A stretch of DNA of 64,000 nucleotides from Parvibaculum sp045863935. GTDB lineage: Bacteria; Pseudomonadota; Alphaproteobacteria; Parvibaculales; Parvibaculaceae. This document shows, in pieces, positions 18,417-27,780 of this stretch. The notes below the pieces were generated by a model that worked only from the letters and a program-made list of their open reading frames with translations, was not told the origin of the DNA and ran no database searches. A program made the translations under genes and the position numbers. Positions within the stretch are counted from its first letter, which is position 1. Each line of letters starts with the position of its first letter. The stretch is from the NCBI RefSeq assembly GCF_045863935.1, contig NZ_BTVP01000010.1, positions 31,393-95,392 of the forward strand, written 5' to 3'.

Positions 18417-19169
18417 ATGCCCTTTCTCAGAAAGATTGCAAGCCTTGAGCCGGTCAGCCGGCTCCGATACCGCTTTGAAGTCTTGCGCCGCATGGAAGGC
18501 GTGCATGAACGGGAATGCCCACTGTGCGGCCATCGAGGCATGTTCCGGGCGCATGGCCTGCCGCCCCGCTTCGACGCCTGTTGTCCGGCTTGCGGATCGC
18601 TCGAGCGTCATCGGCTCCTCGGCTGCTATCTTCTCGACCAGGCGGAAAGCCTGCTCGCAGGACGGCGGGTGCTTCACTTCGCGCCGGAGCCTTGCATCGC
18701 ACAAGCACTCCAAAGTGCGCCTCTCGCCGCCTATGTGACCGCCGATCTTCATGAACCCGCTGTCGACGAACGGCTCAACATCGAGAAGATCGACAAGCCT
18801 TCAAATTCCTTCGACCTTGTCCTTTGCAGCCACGTTCTCGAACATGTCGACGACCGGCAGGCCTTATCGGAAGTTCACCGGATCCTTTCGCCAGGCGGGA
18901 CCGCCATCCTGATGGTGCCCATCGTCGAGGCGTGGACACGCACATATGAAGATGAAGGAATCCGGACCCACCGCGAACGGGAACTGCATTTCAACCAGCG
19001 CGATCACCTTCGCTTCTACGGTCGCGACTTCCGCAGCCGCGTCAAGGAGACGGGCTTCGAGACGCTCTCCGAGTTTACGGCCCACGGGGAATTGGCCGCG
19101 CGCTACGGACTGACGCGCGGCGAAACCGTCTTCACCGCGCGCAAACCGGGCAGCCCTGTCTCCGCCTAG
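18417..19169 (+). CDS. class I SAM-dependent methyltransferase with N-terminal zinc ribbon
   Basis: A protein of 250 aa. Residues 30-65 contain two CxxC pairs (CPLCG and CPACGS) typical of a small zinc ribbon. A Methyltransf_11 type domain follows, with VLHFAPEP as motif I region, DLVLCSHVLEHV, and HRILSPGGTAIL. Its substrate is unknown. Position beside the exopolysaccharide genes suggests glycan or lipid-carrier methylation, but this is only context. Its stop overlaps the convergent gene by 4 bp. Confidence 0.8.
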   Translation: MPFLRKIASLEPVSRLRYRFEVLRRMEGVHERECPLCGHRGMFRAHGLPPRFDACCPACGSLERHRLLGCYLLDQAESLLAGRRVLHFAPEPCIAQALQSAPLAAYVTADLHEPAVDERLNIEKIDKPSNSFDLVLCSHVLEHVDDRQALSEVHRILSPGGTAILMVPIVEAWTRTYEDEGIRTHRERELHFNQRDHLRFYGRDFRSRVKETGFETLSEFTAHGELAARYGLTRGETVFTARKPGSPVSA

Positions 19170-20197
19170 CGTTCCATCGGGACACGACGAAACCAGAACG
19201 AGCCCGGTTCCCCGCCCTCTTCGGCGAGAACCGGACAGGCTTTCGCAGTTTCCTCCGGGTGCTGGTGCCAGAGCCAGTTGGCGGCGCAGATCACCTCGAA
19301 TTCTGTGTTGAAGCTCAGGAAAGCCTCGAGCAGATACTGCTCGTCCCACATACGCCTCTCGTTTACGACCCAGCTTTCGAGATAGTCGCGCGGGGTGAAG
19401 ATGTCATGCACATGCACGATAACCCCCGGCTTCAACCGTCCGAGAAGGCTGAGATATTCGTGAACGACATCGCCCTGCGGCCGAATGACGTGCGAGGAAT
19501 CGATGAAGAGAATATCGCCGGCGTCGAGCTTGTCGAAAAATGCCGGATCGAGATCCTCGACCCTCGCCCGCACAACCTTCACCGGAATGTCTTCGAGCCA
19601 GCCATGCTCATATGGCTCGACGCAGACATGCTCGCAAACAGGAGCGCCATCCTCTTCGTTTCGCACCAACGCCTCCCGCGCCATCAGCGTCGAATGACCG
19701 CTGCCGATCTCGTAGAGCCTGCGCGGCCTGAAGTGGCGGATCATGCTGTAGAGAAGCTCGGCATCTCCGGCTTTGAAGGAGTCGTTCCGGTACCCGTAGC
19801 GTTTCTCGCGCGACACCGTACGCGGTATGGCGCGGAGTTCGGAACCGTACCGCAACTGCTCCAGAAACCGGAGCTGGCCGGCGGCATTCAGATCGAGGCC
19901 CGGTAGCGGCCGTTCTTCCGCGAGACTGTGCCTGAGATCGCCTGGATAGAGAATCGGCTCATAGTAGTGATGCCGCACGATGGCAACATTGAACCTGTCG
20001 AGGATCGCCCGCGACCGCGGCGCCTTGTGCCGCAGCCGTCCGAGCGCGGCGGCGACGGGTGCAAACAGAAGAACGAGAGGAACGAGCCCAATATCGGCCG
20101 CCCGTGCCACCGCCTCTTTCCACTCGAAGCTCGACGGCCGGGCCCGTCTGACGTCGAGGCGAGAGGCCGCTTCTGGCCTTGGGACTGTTTCCGTCAT
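19166..20197 (-). CDS. class I SAM-dependent methyltransferase
   Basis: A protein of 343 aa from ATG 20197, with GGAGG 5 bp upstream; a longer frame upstream is less likely. The SAM-binding motif is RRLYEIGSGHSTLMA near residue 165, followed by GDILFIDSSHV and GVIVHVHDIFTPRDY, as in Methyltransf_24-type enzymes. The N-terminal 60 residues include a hydrophobic stretch (IGLVPLVLLFAPVAAAL) that may associate with the membrane. The substrate cannot be inferred. The gene is convergent with another methyltransferase gene. Confidence 0.8.
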   Translation of the reverse strand: MTETVPRPEAASRLDVRRARPSSFEWKEAVARAADIGLVPLVLLFAPVAAALGRLRHKAPRSRAILDRFNVAIVRHHYYEPILYPGDLRHSLAEERPLPGLDLNAAGQLRFLEQLRYGSELRAIPRTVSREKRYGYRNDSFKAGDAELLYSMIRHFRPRRLYEIGSGHSTLMAREALVRNEEDGAPVCEHVCVEPYEHGWLEDIPVKVVRARVEDLDPAFFDKLDAGDILFIDSSHVIRPQGDVVHEYLSLLGRLKPGVIVHVHDIFTPRDYLESWVVNERRMWDEQYLLEAFLSFNTEFEVICAANWLWHQHPEETAKACPVLAEEGGEPGSFWFRRVPMER

Positions 20198-20406
20198 GGA
20201 GGCCTCCAAAATCCGGACCAGCATGGGTCCAACCCGATGATGCCGTGGGGATGGCGAGATTCCGCAGATGAGAAAATTCATCATGCCGAATTTCTTGACC
20301 GCTTTTCGTCAGGATCGCGGCGTTTTCATGTGCGGCGTATGGCCTCGCGGACAAAGCGCGGAGACGCTCTCTTTCGTGTAACATGTGCAAAACGAAGGGG
20401 AGACCG

Positions 20407-21531
20407 ATGTTTGGAAGTCAGATCAAACTGTTCCGCCTTGCAGGCTTCGATGTGATGCTCGACCTGAGCTGGGTCTTCATCGCACTGCTCGTCTCATGGA
20501 CGCTCGCGACCGGCTATTTCCCCGGGATATATCCGGGGCTCGAACCGCTTACCTATTGGTCGATGGGGATCGTGGGCGCGGCCGGCCTCTTCCTCTCGAT
20601 CATCCTGCACGAGCTTTCCCATTCGCTCGTCGCCCGGCGTTTCGACATTCCGATCACCGGCATAACGCTCTTCATCTTCGGCGGTGTCGCGCATATGGCC
20701 AAGGAGCCGCCGACGGCGCGCTCGGAATTCCTGATGGCGATCGCGGGGCCGATCGCGAGCCTCGCCCTGTCGGGGTTCTTCTATCTCATGGCGTCCGCCG
20801 CTCTCGCCGCGGGCCTCGGCGACACTGTCGCGGGCGTTGCCGGTTATCTCGCACTCATCAACCTGATCGTCGCGGTCTTCAACATGGTGCCCGCCTTCCC
20901 GCTCGATGGCGGCCGCGTCTACCGCGCCTGGCTCTGGGGCAAGCTCGGCGACCTGAACGAGGCCACGCGGCGCGCTTCCGCCGCCGGCCAGACCTTCGGC
21001 CTCATCCTGATCGCGCTCGGCGTCGTGAGCCTCTTCTCCGGTAACGTCATCGGCGGCCTCTGGTGGGGGCTGATCGGCCTCTTCCTCCACACGGCATCGC
21101 GCGCTTCTTATGCGCAATTGCAGGCCCACGTCCTGCTCGAGGCCGAACCCGTCTCGCGCCTCATGACCAAGAACCCGGTCACCGCGCCGGCCGACATCAC
21201 GCTGCGCCAACTCGTCGACAATTATGTTTACGGCTCATTCCACGAGACCTTTCCGGTGATGGAAGGCGAGCGGCTTGTGGGCAGCATCGGCGTTTCCGAT
21301 CTGCGCGGCACGGACAGCACCGAATGGGAGCGCAAGAAAGTGCGCGACGTCATGCACCCTCTCTCGGACAAGAACACGGTGACGCCTCAGGAAAACGCGG
21401 AAGCCGCCCTTCGCCTGATGCGCGAGGGCGGTCATTCGCGGCTCATGGTGGTGGAAGGCGGCAAGCTCCTCGGCATCGTCGCGCTGCGCGACATCATGCG
21501 CCTGATGGAGCTGAAGCAGAACCTCGGCTAG
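20407..21531 (+). CDS. site-2-type M50 zinc metalloprotease with CBS domains
   Basis: A protein of 374 aa; AAGGGGAG lies 6 bp before ATG 20407, which is preferred over ATG 20383. The zinc motif HELSH sits in a membrane segment near residue 65, and the second zinc-ligand motif FPLDGGR near residue 165 completes the M50 signature. Five to six membrane spans are followed by two CBS domains (about 245-370) that probably sense nucleotides. By family it cleaves membrane-embedded substrates, often regulatory. No obvious substrate is adjacent. The stop overlaps a convergent protease remnant. Confidence 0.92.
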   Translation: MFGSQIKLFRLAGFDVMLDLSWVFIALLVSWTLATGYFPGIYPGLEPLTYWSMGIVGAAGLFLSIILHELSHSLVARRFDIPITGITLFIFGGVAHMAKEPPTARSEFLMAIAGPIASLALSGFFYLMASAALAAGLGDTVAGVAGYLALINLIVAVFNMVPAFPLDGGRVYRAWLWGKLGDLNEATRRASAAGQTFGLILIALGVVSLFSGNVIGGLWWGLIGLFLHTASRASYAQLQAHVLLEAEPVSRLMTKNPVTAPADITLRQLVDNYVYGSFHETFPVMEGERLVGSIGVSDLRGTDSTEWERKKVRDVMHPLSDKNTVTPQENAEAALRLMREGGHSRLMVVEGGKLLGIVALRDIMRLMELKQNLG

Positions 21532-21671
21532 GCGGGTACGCCCGTAAAGGCAAACAGAACGCCCGGACCGAGCAGCACCGCATTGTAAGCGCCATGCATG
21601 ATGGCGGGCGCGCGCAGCGAGCCTGTGGTCCGCGCGAACCCCGCAAGAACGAAACCGACCGCGAAGAGCAT
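21528..21671 (-). pseudogene. C-terminal remnant of a CPBP (CAAX-type) intramembrane protease
   Basis: A 47-codon frame encodes FAVGFVLAGFARTTGSLRAP and then MHGAYN, the motif-3/4 end of CPBP/Abi proteases (R-T-G-S-L-x-A-P, H-x-x-x-N). Nothing of the upstream catalytic EExxxR region is present, because the frame runs back into the allophanate hydrolase gene. It looks like the 3' stub of a gene lost when its neighbours were joined. Confidence 0.45.
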
Positions 21672-21676
21672 GGCCG

Positions 21677-23485
21677 TCAGCCCGCCGCTTTCTCCGCCTT
21701 CGAGGCCATGAAGGCGCGCCAGCCGCCAAAAGCCGTAATGTCCTCCGCACCGTCAAGACCGCTCTCCTCGCAGAGGAACCCCTTCACGCTGCGCCCGTTC
21801 TGGAGATCGAGCGTGCCGATGCAAAGCGGTTGCGGCACCCCCGCCATGAAACCTCCGAAGGCGGCGCGCGGCACGCGCCAGACTTCGAGCTCGATCGCCG
21901 CGCCGCCTTCCGCGACGCGCACGAGACCGGGGCGGAAGGGCGGTCCGCCAGCCAGCGCATGAAAGCGGTAGCGGGGCGCCGTGCGCGTGCGCTCGACGAA
22001 CATGGCCCCGCGCGAGGTGAGTTCGTGATTGAGCGGCAGGCCGGACATATGCGCGCCGACGACCGCAAGTTCGATGAAGCCTTCATCCGGTTTCTCGACC
22101 GCCACGGGTCCACCGGACGCAAGCCCCTGCGCCGCCTCGAAGGCGGCCGCGAGCGCAACGAGCTTCCCATCGGAGAAGGCAGGCGCGCAAAACGTCACGC
22201 CGAAGGGAAGCCCCGCTGCCCTGCCCTGCGCACGAATGCCTGCGGGAACGGCGATGCCCGCCATGTCGAGCAGGTTCATGAAATTCGTATAGGTGCCGAG
22301 GCGGCTGTTGAGCTTCACGGGGTCGGCCATCACCTCGTCCACGCGGTAGATGGTGGGCGCGGCCGGTACGACGAGCACATCGATATCGGCAAAGAGCGCA
22401 AGCGCGCGCCGCTTCAGTGCTTCAAGCCTGTAAAGCGTCTCGAAAGTCTCGACGGCATTACGGCCTCTGCCGCCAAGCACGATGCCACGCACGGTGGGAT
22501 CGGTTTCGGCCTCGTGCGCCTCGATGAAGCCGCCGACGGCGGCTGTGCGCTCGGCAACGAAAGGCCCCTCGTAGAGAAGTGCCGCTGCCTCCGCGAAAAG
22601 AGAAAAGTCGATCCGCCGCGCGCGGCCACCAAGTTCCTCCAGCCGGTTCGCCGCTTCCTCGAAAAGCCGCGCCGCTTCGTCGTCGCCAAAGAACTGGAGA
22701 TCGGATGCGCGTGGCACGGCGAAGGTGAAGTCACCGCCGAGCGGCGGCTTCACCTCCGGCATGCGGGCGCGGGAATAGATATCCTGCCCGTCGAAGACCG
22801 CCGCCACGTCGAACACAGCCTCGGCATCGGCGGCGGTGAGCGCGAAGATCGACACGCAATCGAGCGACCGGCAGGCGGGCACGACACCGCGCATCGAAAG
22901 GAGACCGCGCGTGGGCTTCAGACCCACGATATTGTTGAAGGCGGCCGGCACGCGGCCCGAGCCCGCCGTATCGGTTCCGAGCGCGAAGGAAACGATCCCC
23001 GCCGCAACGGCGACGGCCGAACCCGACGACGAACCGCCCGAGATGAAATCGCGATTGAAGACGGAGCGCGGACTTCCGTGGGGCGAGCGCGTGCCGACAA
23101 GGCCTGTGGCGAACTGGTCGAGATTGGTCTTGCCGAGCGCGATGGCACCCGCCTCGATCAGCCGCGCCACGGCGAAGGCGCTTTCCTCCGGCCGATAGGC
23201 GAAGGCGGGACAGGCCGCCGTCGTCGGCAGCCCTTCGACGTCGATATTGTCCTTCACCGCAAAGGGGACACCGAAAAGCGGCATGCGCGCGCGGGCCTCG
23301 CGCGGCAAGGCATCGAGCGCACGGGCGCGGGCGAGAACCGCCTCGTCATCGAAGCGCGAAATCCAGATGGCGGGATCTTCGTTGGCCGCCGCGCGGGCCA
23401 GCGCCTCGCGCGCCACGTCTTCCGCGCGAACGCCGGAGGCAAAAGCGGCCCGAAGCGAAGCGAGAGAAAAGCAAAGACCCTTCAC
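21677..23485 (-). CDS. atzF: allophanate hydrolase
   Basis: A protein of 602 aa, close to the usual AtzF length. It starts at GTG 23485, which overlaps the carboxylase stop as GTGA and has GGAGG upstream. The N-terminal 440 residues are an amidase-signature domain with the catalytic lysine region (GVPFAVKDNIDVEGLPTTA) and the Ser-rich GGSSSGSAVAVAAG. The C-terminal 170-residue domain ends in FGGWRAFM, typical of allophanate hydrolases. It splits allophanate into ammonia and CO2, the last step of the guanidine pathway encoded here. Confidence 0.96.
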   Translation of the reverse strand: MKGLCFSLASLRAAFASGVRAEDVAREALARAAANEDPAIWISRFDDEAVLARARALDALPREARARMPLFGVPFAVKDNIDVEGLPTTAACPAFAYRPEESAFAVARLIEAGAIALGKTNLDQFATGLVGTRSPHGSPRSVFNRDFISGGSSSGSAVAVAAGIVSFALGTDTAGSGRVPAAFNNIVGLKPTRGLLSMRGVVPACRSLDCVSIFALTAADAEAVFDVAAVFDGQDIYSRARMPEVKPPLGGDFTFAVPRASDLQFFGDDEAARLFEEAANRLEELGGRARRIDFSLFAEAAALLYEGPFVAERTAAVGGFIEAHEAETDPTVRGIVLGGRGRNAVETFETLYRLEALKRRALALFADIDVLVVPAAPTIYRVDEVMADPVKLNSRLGTYTNFMNLLDMAGIAVPAGIRAQGRAAGLPFGVTFCAPAFSDGKLVALAAAFEAAQGLASGGPVAVEKPDEGFIELAVVGAHMSGLPLNHELTSRGAMFVERTRTAPRYRFHALAGGPPFRPGLVRVAEGGAAIELEVWRVPRAAFGGFMAGVPQPLCIGTLDLQNGRSVKGFLCEESGLDGAEDITAFGGWRAFMASKAEKAAG

Positions 23486-26400
23486 GATGCAACCTCCATT
23501 CCGGGCGCCTCGGCATCGAGCGGCACCAGTGTGATGAGCGCCTGTCCCGCCTGCACCATTCGGCCCTGCGCGCAATGCACCTCGTGAACCCGCGCGGCGA
23601 CCGGCGCGCGCACCTCGATTTCCATCTTCATCGACTCGAGCACCACAAGCATCTGACCGGCGGCAACCTCATCGCCTGCCGCGACACCGATGGACCAGAC
23701 ATTGCCCGGCACACCGGATTCGACGAGACGTCCGCCTTCCGGCAGCTCTGCCGCCTCCTCCAGCGCCGGCGCATCGGGCTCGTCCGCGATCAGGGCAAGC
23801 CCCTGCTCTTCCCAGCGCTTGCGCTCCTCCTCGAAGGCACGGCGCTGCGAGACACGGAAGGCGGATATCTCTTCCGCATTGTCCTCAAGAAAGGAGAAAT
23901 AGTCGCTGAGACGGAATGCTCCTTCCTCGATCTTCACTTCATATTCGCCATGCAGGAAGGCTTCGCGCGCCTCCAGCAGTTCCTGCGCGGACACGGGGAA
24001 GAATTTGAGCCGGTCGAAGAAACGCAGCAGCCAGGGTTTCTCGAAATTCGCCGTCCGGCGCCACCCGTTCCACATCTGCACCGTGCGGCCGACAAGCTGG
24101 TAGCCGCCGGGGCCTTCCATGCCATAGACACAGAGATAGGCTCCCCCGATGCCGACGGCATTTTCCGGCGTCCATGTGCGCGCTGGATTATATTTGGTGG
24201 TGACGAGGCGATGACGCGGATCGAGCGGTGCCGCGACCGGCGCACCGAGATAGACGTCGCCAAGACCAAGCACCATGTAGTCGGCTTCGAACAGGATGCG
24301 CCTGACCTCCGCAATATCCTGGAGACCGTTGATGCGGCGGATGAACTCGATGTTGGACGGCACCCAGGGCGCATCGGGCCTGACCAGCGTACCGTATTTT
24401 CGCACCGCTTCGCGCGCCGCCTCATCGTCCCACGACAGGGGCAGGTGAACGATGCGGCTCGGCACTTCGATATCGGCGCTCGGCGGCAGCGCACGCTCGA
24501 CTTCTTCCAGCATGGCGAGCAGCTTGCGCGAGGGCAGCACGTCGGGATCGAAATGGATCTGCAGCGAGCGGATGCCGGGCGTCATCTCGATGATGCCTTC
24601 CGGCGCGCGCGCCTGAAGTGCCGTCATCATCGCATGGGCGCGAAACCGCAAGGCGAAATCGAGCACCATGGGGCCATATTCGACAAGCAGATAATCGTCG
24701 CCGGCGCGGCGATAGGTCACTTCCGTTTCAAGGTCGGTGAGCCGCGCAAGAACGGCGTCCTCCTTCCATCTCTGCTGCGTGAGCGGCGCGACAGGGCGCT
24801 TGAGCGAGGAAACCCACGCTTCTTCCGCATGGCGCATGGCGGCCGCTTCCCCTTCCGTCACGCGGTGGAAGCGAACCTTGTCGCCGGGCTTCAACTGACC
24901 GATCTTCCAGAGTTCGGACTTCGCGAGCGTCGCCGGACAGACGAAACCGCCAAGGCTCGGCCCGTCCGGACCGAGAATGATCGGCATGTCGCCCGTGAAG
25001 TCGATCGTGCCCACGGCATAGGCATTGTCGTGAATGTTCGAGGGATGAAGCCCCGCCTCGCCGCCGTCCTTGCGCGCCCATTTCGGCTTCGGCCCGATGA
25101 GGCGCACGCCTGTGCGCGCCGAATTGTAGTGAACCTCGTAGGCCATGTTGAACAGCGTCTCGATATCCTCGTCGAGAAAGAAGTCCGGCGCGCCATGCGG
25201 CCCGTAAAGCGTCGCGATCTCCCATTCGCGCGTGAGCGGCGTGCGCGCGGATGGCGGCAGCGGCTCCGCAACGGGCTCGCCGATGGCGCCCTCCCGATTG
25301 ATGCGCAACACGTCGCCGGTTTTGAGTGCGCCGGGGGCATGGCCGCCGAAGCGCCCGAGCGTGAAGGCGGAGCGCGAGCCGAGATAGAGCGGCGCATCGA
25401 AGCCGTGGCGCACGGCAAGATAGGCGCGCTGGCCGGCCCCGGGCACCTGGCCAAGCTCAAGCGTCTGGCCGCGTTTGACGTCGACCGCGCACCAGAAAGG
25501 CACGGGCTCGCCATCGAGCGTCGCAGGCATTTCGGCGCCCGCCAGTGCGATCGTCGCATCCGTCCGGAAACGCAGCACCGGTCCGTTCAGCGTCATTTCG
25601 AGCGTCGCGGCGTCTTGCGGATTGCCCACCAGCCGGTTTGCCAGCCGGTGCGACAGCCCGTCCATCGGCCCCGAAGGCGGCACGCCGACATCCCAGTAGC
25701 CGACACGGCCCGGCCAATCCTGCAGGCTCGACTGCGCGCCCGACGAAAGCACGTCGATGCCTGGGCTCTCATAATCGCAAGTGGCAAGCGTCGAGGTGAG
25801 GAGCCGGCCTTCGAGAAATTCCGGCGCGCGCGCGAGCGCGCGCAGATAGTCGAGATTGGTCTCGATGCCGTAGACACGCGATTGATCGAGCGCGGCAGCG
25901 AGCTTCGCAGCCGCCTCTTCGCGCGTTTTCCCCTTCACGATCACCTTGGCGAGCATCGGATCGTAGAAAGGCGTCACTTCCGTGCCCGTCGAAATCCATC
26001 CGTCGATACGCACGTCGTCCGGAAACGAGACCTCGGTGAGAAGGCCGGAGGAAGGCTGGAAATTGCGGCCGGGATCTTCTGCATAGAGCCGCACCTCGAA
26101 GGCGTGCCCCTCGGGCGGGCGGGCGTATGAGGCAAGGTCGCCCAGCTCGCCCGCAGCCTGCCTGACCATCATCTCGACGAGATCGAGCCCCGTCACCTCC
26201 TCCGTCACAGGATGCTCGACCTGGAGCCTCGTATTCACTTCCAGGAAGTAGAACCTCTTCTCCGCCTCGTCATAGATGAATTCGACCGTGCCGGCGGAGG
26301 CATAAGAGACACGCCGCCCAAGCCGCACCGCCGCCTCGTGCAGCGCGCGCCGCTCCGCATCGCCCAGATTGGGCGCGGGCGTTTCCTCGATCACCTTCTG

Positions 26401-27102
26401 GTTGCGCCGCTGCGCCGAACAATCCCGCTCGCCGAGCGCGATGACCTTGCCCTCGCCGTCGCCAAAAATCTGCACTTCGATATGGCGCGCCTGGGCGACA
26501 TATTTTTCGAGGAAGAGGCCGCTATCCTTGAAATTCGCTAGCGCAAGGCGCCGCACCGTGTCGTAGAGGCGCGGCAGGTCCGCCGCCGAATGGCAGAGCT
26601 GCAGTCCGATGCCGCCACCGCCCGCCGTGCTCTTCAGCATGACGGGATAGCCGATCTCCTCCGCGCGCGTCAGTGCATCGTCGAGGTCGACGATGAGGGG
26701 CGACCCGGGAAGCAGCGGCACGCCGCTTTCCTCCGCGATCTCGCGCGCCGTATGCTTCAACGAGAAGGCGCGCATATGCTCGGGGCGCGGCCCGATGAAG
26801 ACGACGCCCTCCCGCGCGAGCGCCGCGGCAAATTCGGGGTTCTCGCTGAGAAACCCATAGCCCGGATGCACAGCCTCTGCGCCCGTTCGCCGCACCGCAT
26901 CGAGAATCGCCTCCACGTTGAGGTAGCTTTCCGCGACCGGCGCCGGACCGACGCAGACCGCTTCATCCGCTAGCCGCACATGCGGCGCGAAGCGGTCCGC
27001 CTCGGAATAGATTGCGACGGATCGAATATCCATGCGCCGGAGCGTCTTGATGACGCGTAGCGCGATTTCGCCGCGATTGGCGATCAGTACCTTGCCGAAC
27101 AT
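23482..27102 (-). CDS. urea/guanidine carboxylase (biotin-dependent)
   Basis: A protein of 1206 aa, full length. Residues 1-450 are a biotin carboxylase (ANRGEIALRVIKTLRR; ATP-grasp KSTAGGGGIG). Residues about 480-800 are a KipA/AHS2-type carboxyltransferase half, and about 830-1050 a KipI/AHS1 half. The C-terminal 80 residues are a biotinyl domain with the biotin lysine in LESMKMEIEV. The family was named urea carboxylase, but members beside DUF1989 genes under guanidine riboswitches carboxylate guanidine. That context holds here, so guanidine is the preferred substrate. The 45-bp gap before the start holds an 8-bp hairpin and GGAGG. Which active-site residues discriminate urea from guanidine needs an alignment. 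Confidence 0.95.
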   Translation of the reverse strand: MFGKVLIANRGEIALRVIKTLRRMDIRSVAIYSEADRFAPHVRLADEAVCVGPAPVAESYLNVEAILDAVRRTGAEAVHPGYGFLSENPEFAAALAREGVVFIGPRPEHMRAFSLKHTAREIAEESGVPLLPGSPLIVDLDDALTRAEEIGYPVMLKSTAGGGGIGLQLCHSAADLPRLYDTVRRLALANFKDSGLFLEKYVAQARHIEVQIFGDGEGKVIALGERDCSAQRRNQKVIEETPAPNLGDAERRALHEAAVRLGRRVSYASAGTVEFIYDEAEKRFYFLEVNTRLQVEHPVTEEVTGLDLVEMMVRQAAGELGDLASYARPPEGHAFEVRLYAEDPGRNFQPSSGLLTEVSFPDDVRIDGWISTGTEVTPFYDPMLAKVIVKGKTREEAAAKLAAALDQSRVYGIETNLDYLRALARAPEFLEGRLLTSTLATCDYESPGIDVLSSGAQSSLQDWPGRVGYWDVGVPPSGPMDGLSHRLANRLVGNPQDAATLEMTLNGPVLRFRTDATIALAGAEMPATLDGEPVPFWCAVDVKRGQTLELGQVPGAGQRAYLAVRHGFDAPLYLGSRSAFTLGRFGGHAPGALKTGDVLRINREGAIGEPVAEPLPPSARTPLTREWEIATLYGPHGAPDFFLDEDIETLFNMAYEVHYNSARTGVRLIGPKPKWARKDGGEAGLHPSNIHDNAYAVGTIDFTGDMPIILGPDGPSLGGFVCPATLAKSELWKIGQLKPGDKVRFHRVTEGEAAAMRHAEEAWVSSLKRPVAPLTQQRWKEDAVLARLTDLETEVTYRRAGDDYLLVEYGPMVLDFALRFRAHAMMTALQARAPEGIIEMTPGIRSLQIHFDPDVLPSRKLLAMLEEVERALPPSADIEVPSRIVHLPLSWDDEAAREAVRKYGTLVRPDAPWVPSNIEFIRRINGLQDIAEVRRILFEADYMVLGLGDVYLGAPVAAPLDPRHRLVTTKYNPARTWTPENAVGIGGAYLCVYGMEGPGGYQLVGRTVQMWNGWRRTANFEKPWLLRFFDRLKFFPVSAQELLEAREAFLHGEYEVKIEEGAFRLSDYFSFLEDNAEEISAFRVSQRRAFEEERKRWEEQGLALIADEPDAPALEEAAELPEGGRLVESGVPGNVWSIGVAAGDEVAAGQMLVVLESMKMEIEVRAPVAARVHEVHCAQGRMVQAGQALITLVPLDAEAPGMEVAS

Positions 27103-27147
27103 CTGGCCTCCGATGGTGCCCGGCGGACAGCGCCGCCGGGGGCAAGC

Positions 27148-27777
27148 TCACGCTTCCCAGATCAGGGTGCGAACGGGAGTGGGGTTGAAGGCGTTGCAGG
27201 GATTGTTCACCTGCGGACAATTCGAGATCACGCAGAGCACATCCATCTCCGCGCGTATCTCGACATAGTCGCCCGGGCGCGACACGCCATCGACGATGGC
27301 GAGCGTTCCGTCCTCTTCGACCGGCACGTTCATGAAGAAATTGATGTTCGACACAATGTCGCGTTTACTCATCCCGTGCTTCGCAAGCTCCAGCACGAAG
27401 TTGTCGCGGCAGCTATGCATGTAGCGTGTCTCGTGCCCGAAGCGCACGGTGTTCGCTTCCGCCGAGCAGGCGCCCGCCGACGTGTCGTGACTGCCCGCCG
27501 TGTCGGCAATGACAACGGCCATCACATTGCCTTCGTTCGAGATGAGCTTCGTGCCCGCCGTCACATAGGGCGAACCTTGCGCGAGCGCCGTGTCCTGCGC
27601 GCTGTAGCGCTCGGAGGGATCGGCGGCGCTATAGAAGAGCGTGTCGACCGCCTGGCAGCCCTCGAGATCGACGATGCGCAGGATCTGGCCCTTCTTCACG
27701 ACATGCGACCAGGGCCGAAGCGCCGGCACGGTGAAATCGTAGAAGGCTTGTTCCTCGTGTCTGTTCGAAAGGGTCAT
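27148..27777 (-). CDS. UAAP2 / DUF1989 protein, carboxyguanidine deiminase subunit
   Basis: A protein of 209 aa of the DUF1989 family, annotated historically as urea amidolyase-associated protein 2. The family appears in VKKGQILRIVDLEGCQAVDTLF, with conserved Cys/His (MHSCRDNF) and NFFMNVPVEEDG, consistent with a metal-binding site. With the other DUF1989 protein it is known to form a deiminase (CgdAB) that converts carboxyguanidine to allophanate and ammonia. That links the carboxylase to allophanate hydrolase. The gene starts 3 bp after the stop of its partner. Confidence 0.9.
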   Translation of the reverse strand: MTLSNRHEEQAFYDFTVPALRPWSHVVKKGQILRIVDLEGCQAVDTLFYSAADPSERYSAQDTALAQGSPYVTAGTKLISNEGNVMAVVIADTAGSHDTSAGACSAEANTVRFGHETRYMHSCRDNFVLELAKHGMSKRDIVSNINFFMNVPVEEDGTLAIVDGVSRPGDYVEIRAEMDVLCVISNCPQVNNPCNAFNPTPVRTLIWEA

Positions 27778-27780
27778 CTG

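Noticed and set aside
21830..23587. A 585-codon plus-strand frame
   Set aside because: It is antisense to allophanate hydrolase, whose motifs are complete.
23575..26130. An 851-codon open frame on the plus strand opposite the carboxylase gene
   Set aside because: It is antisense to a clear 1206-aa biotin carboxylase and is rich in Arg/His without any family motif; such frames are expected at high GC.
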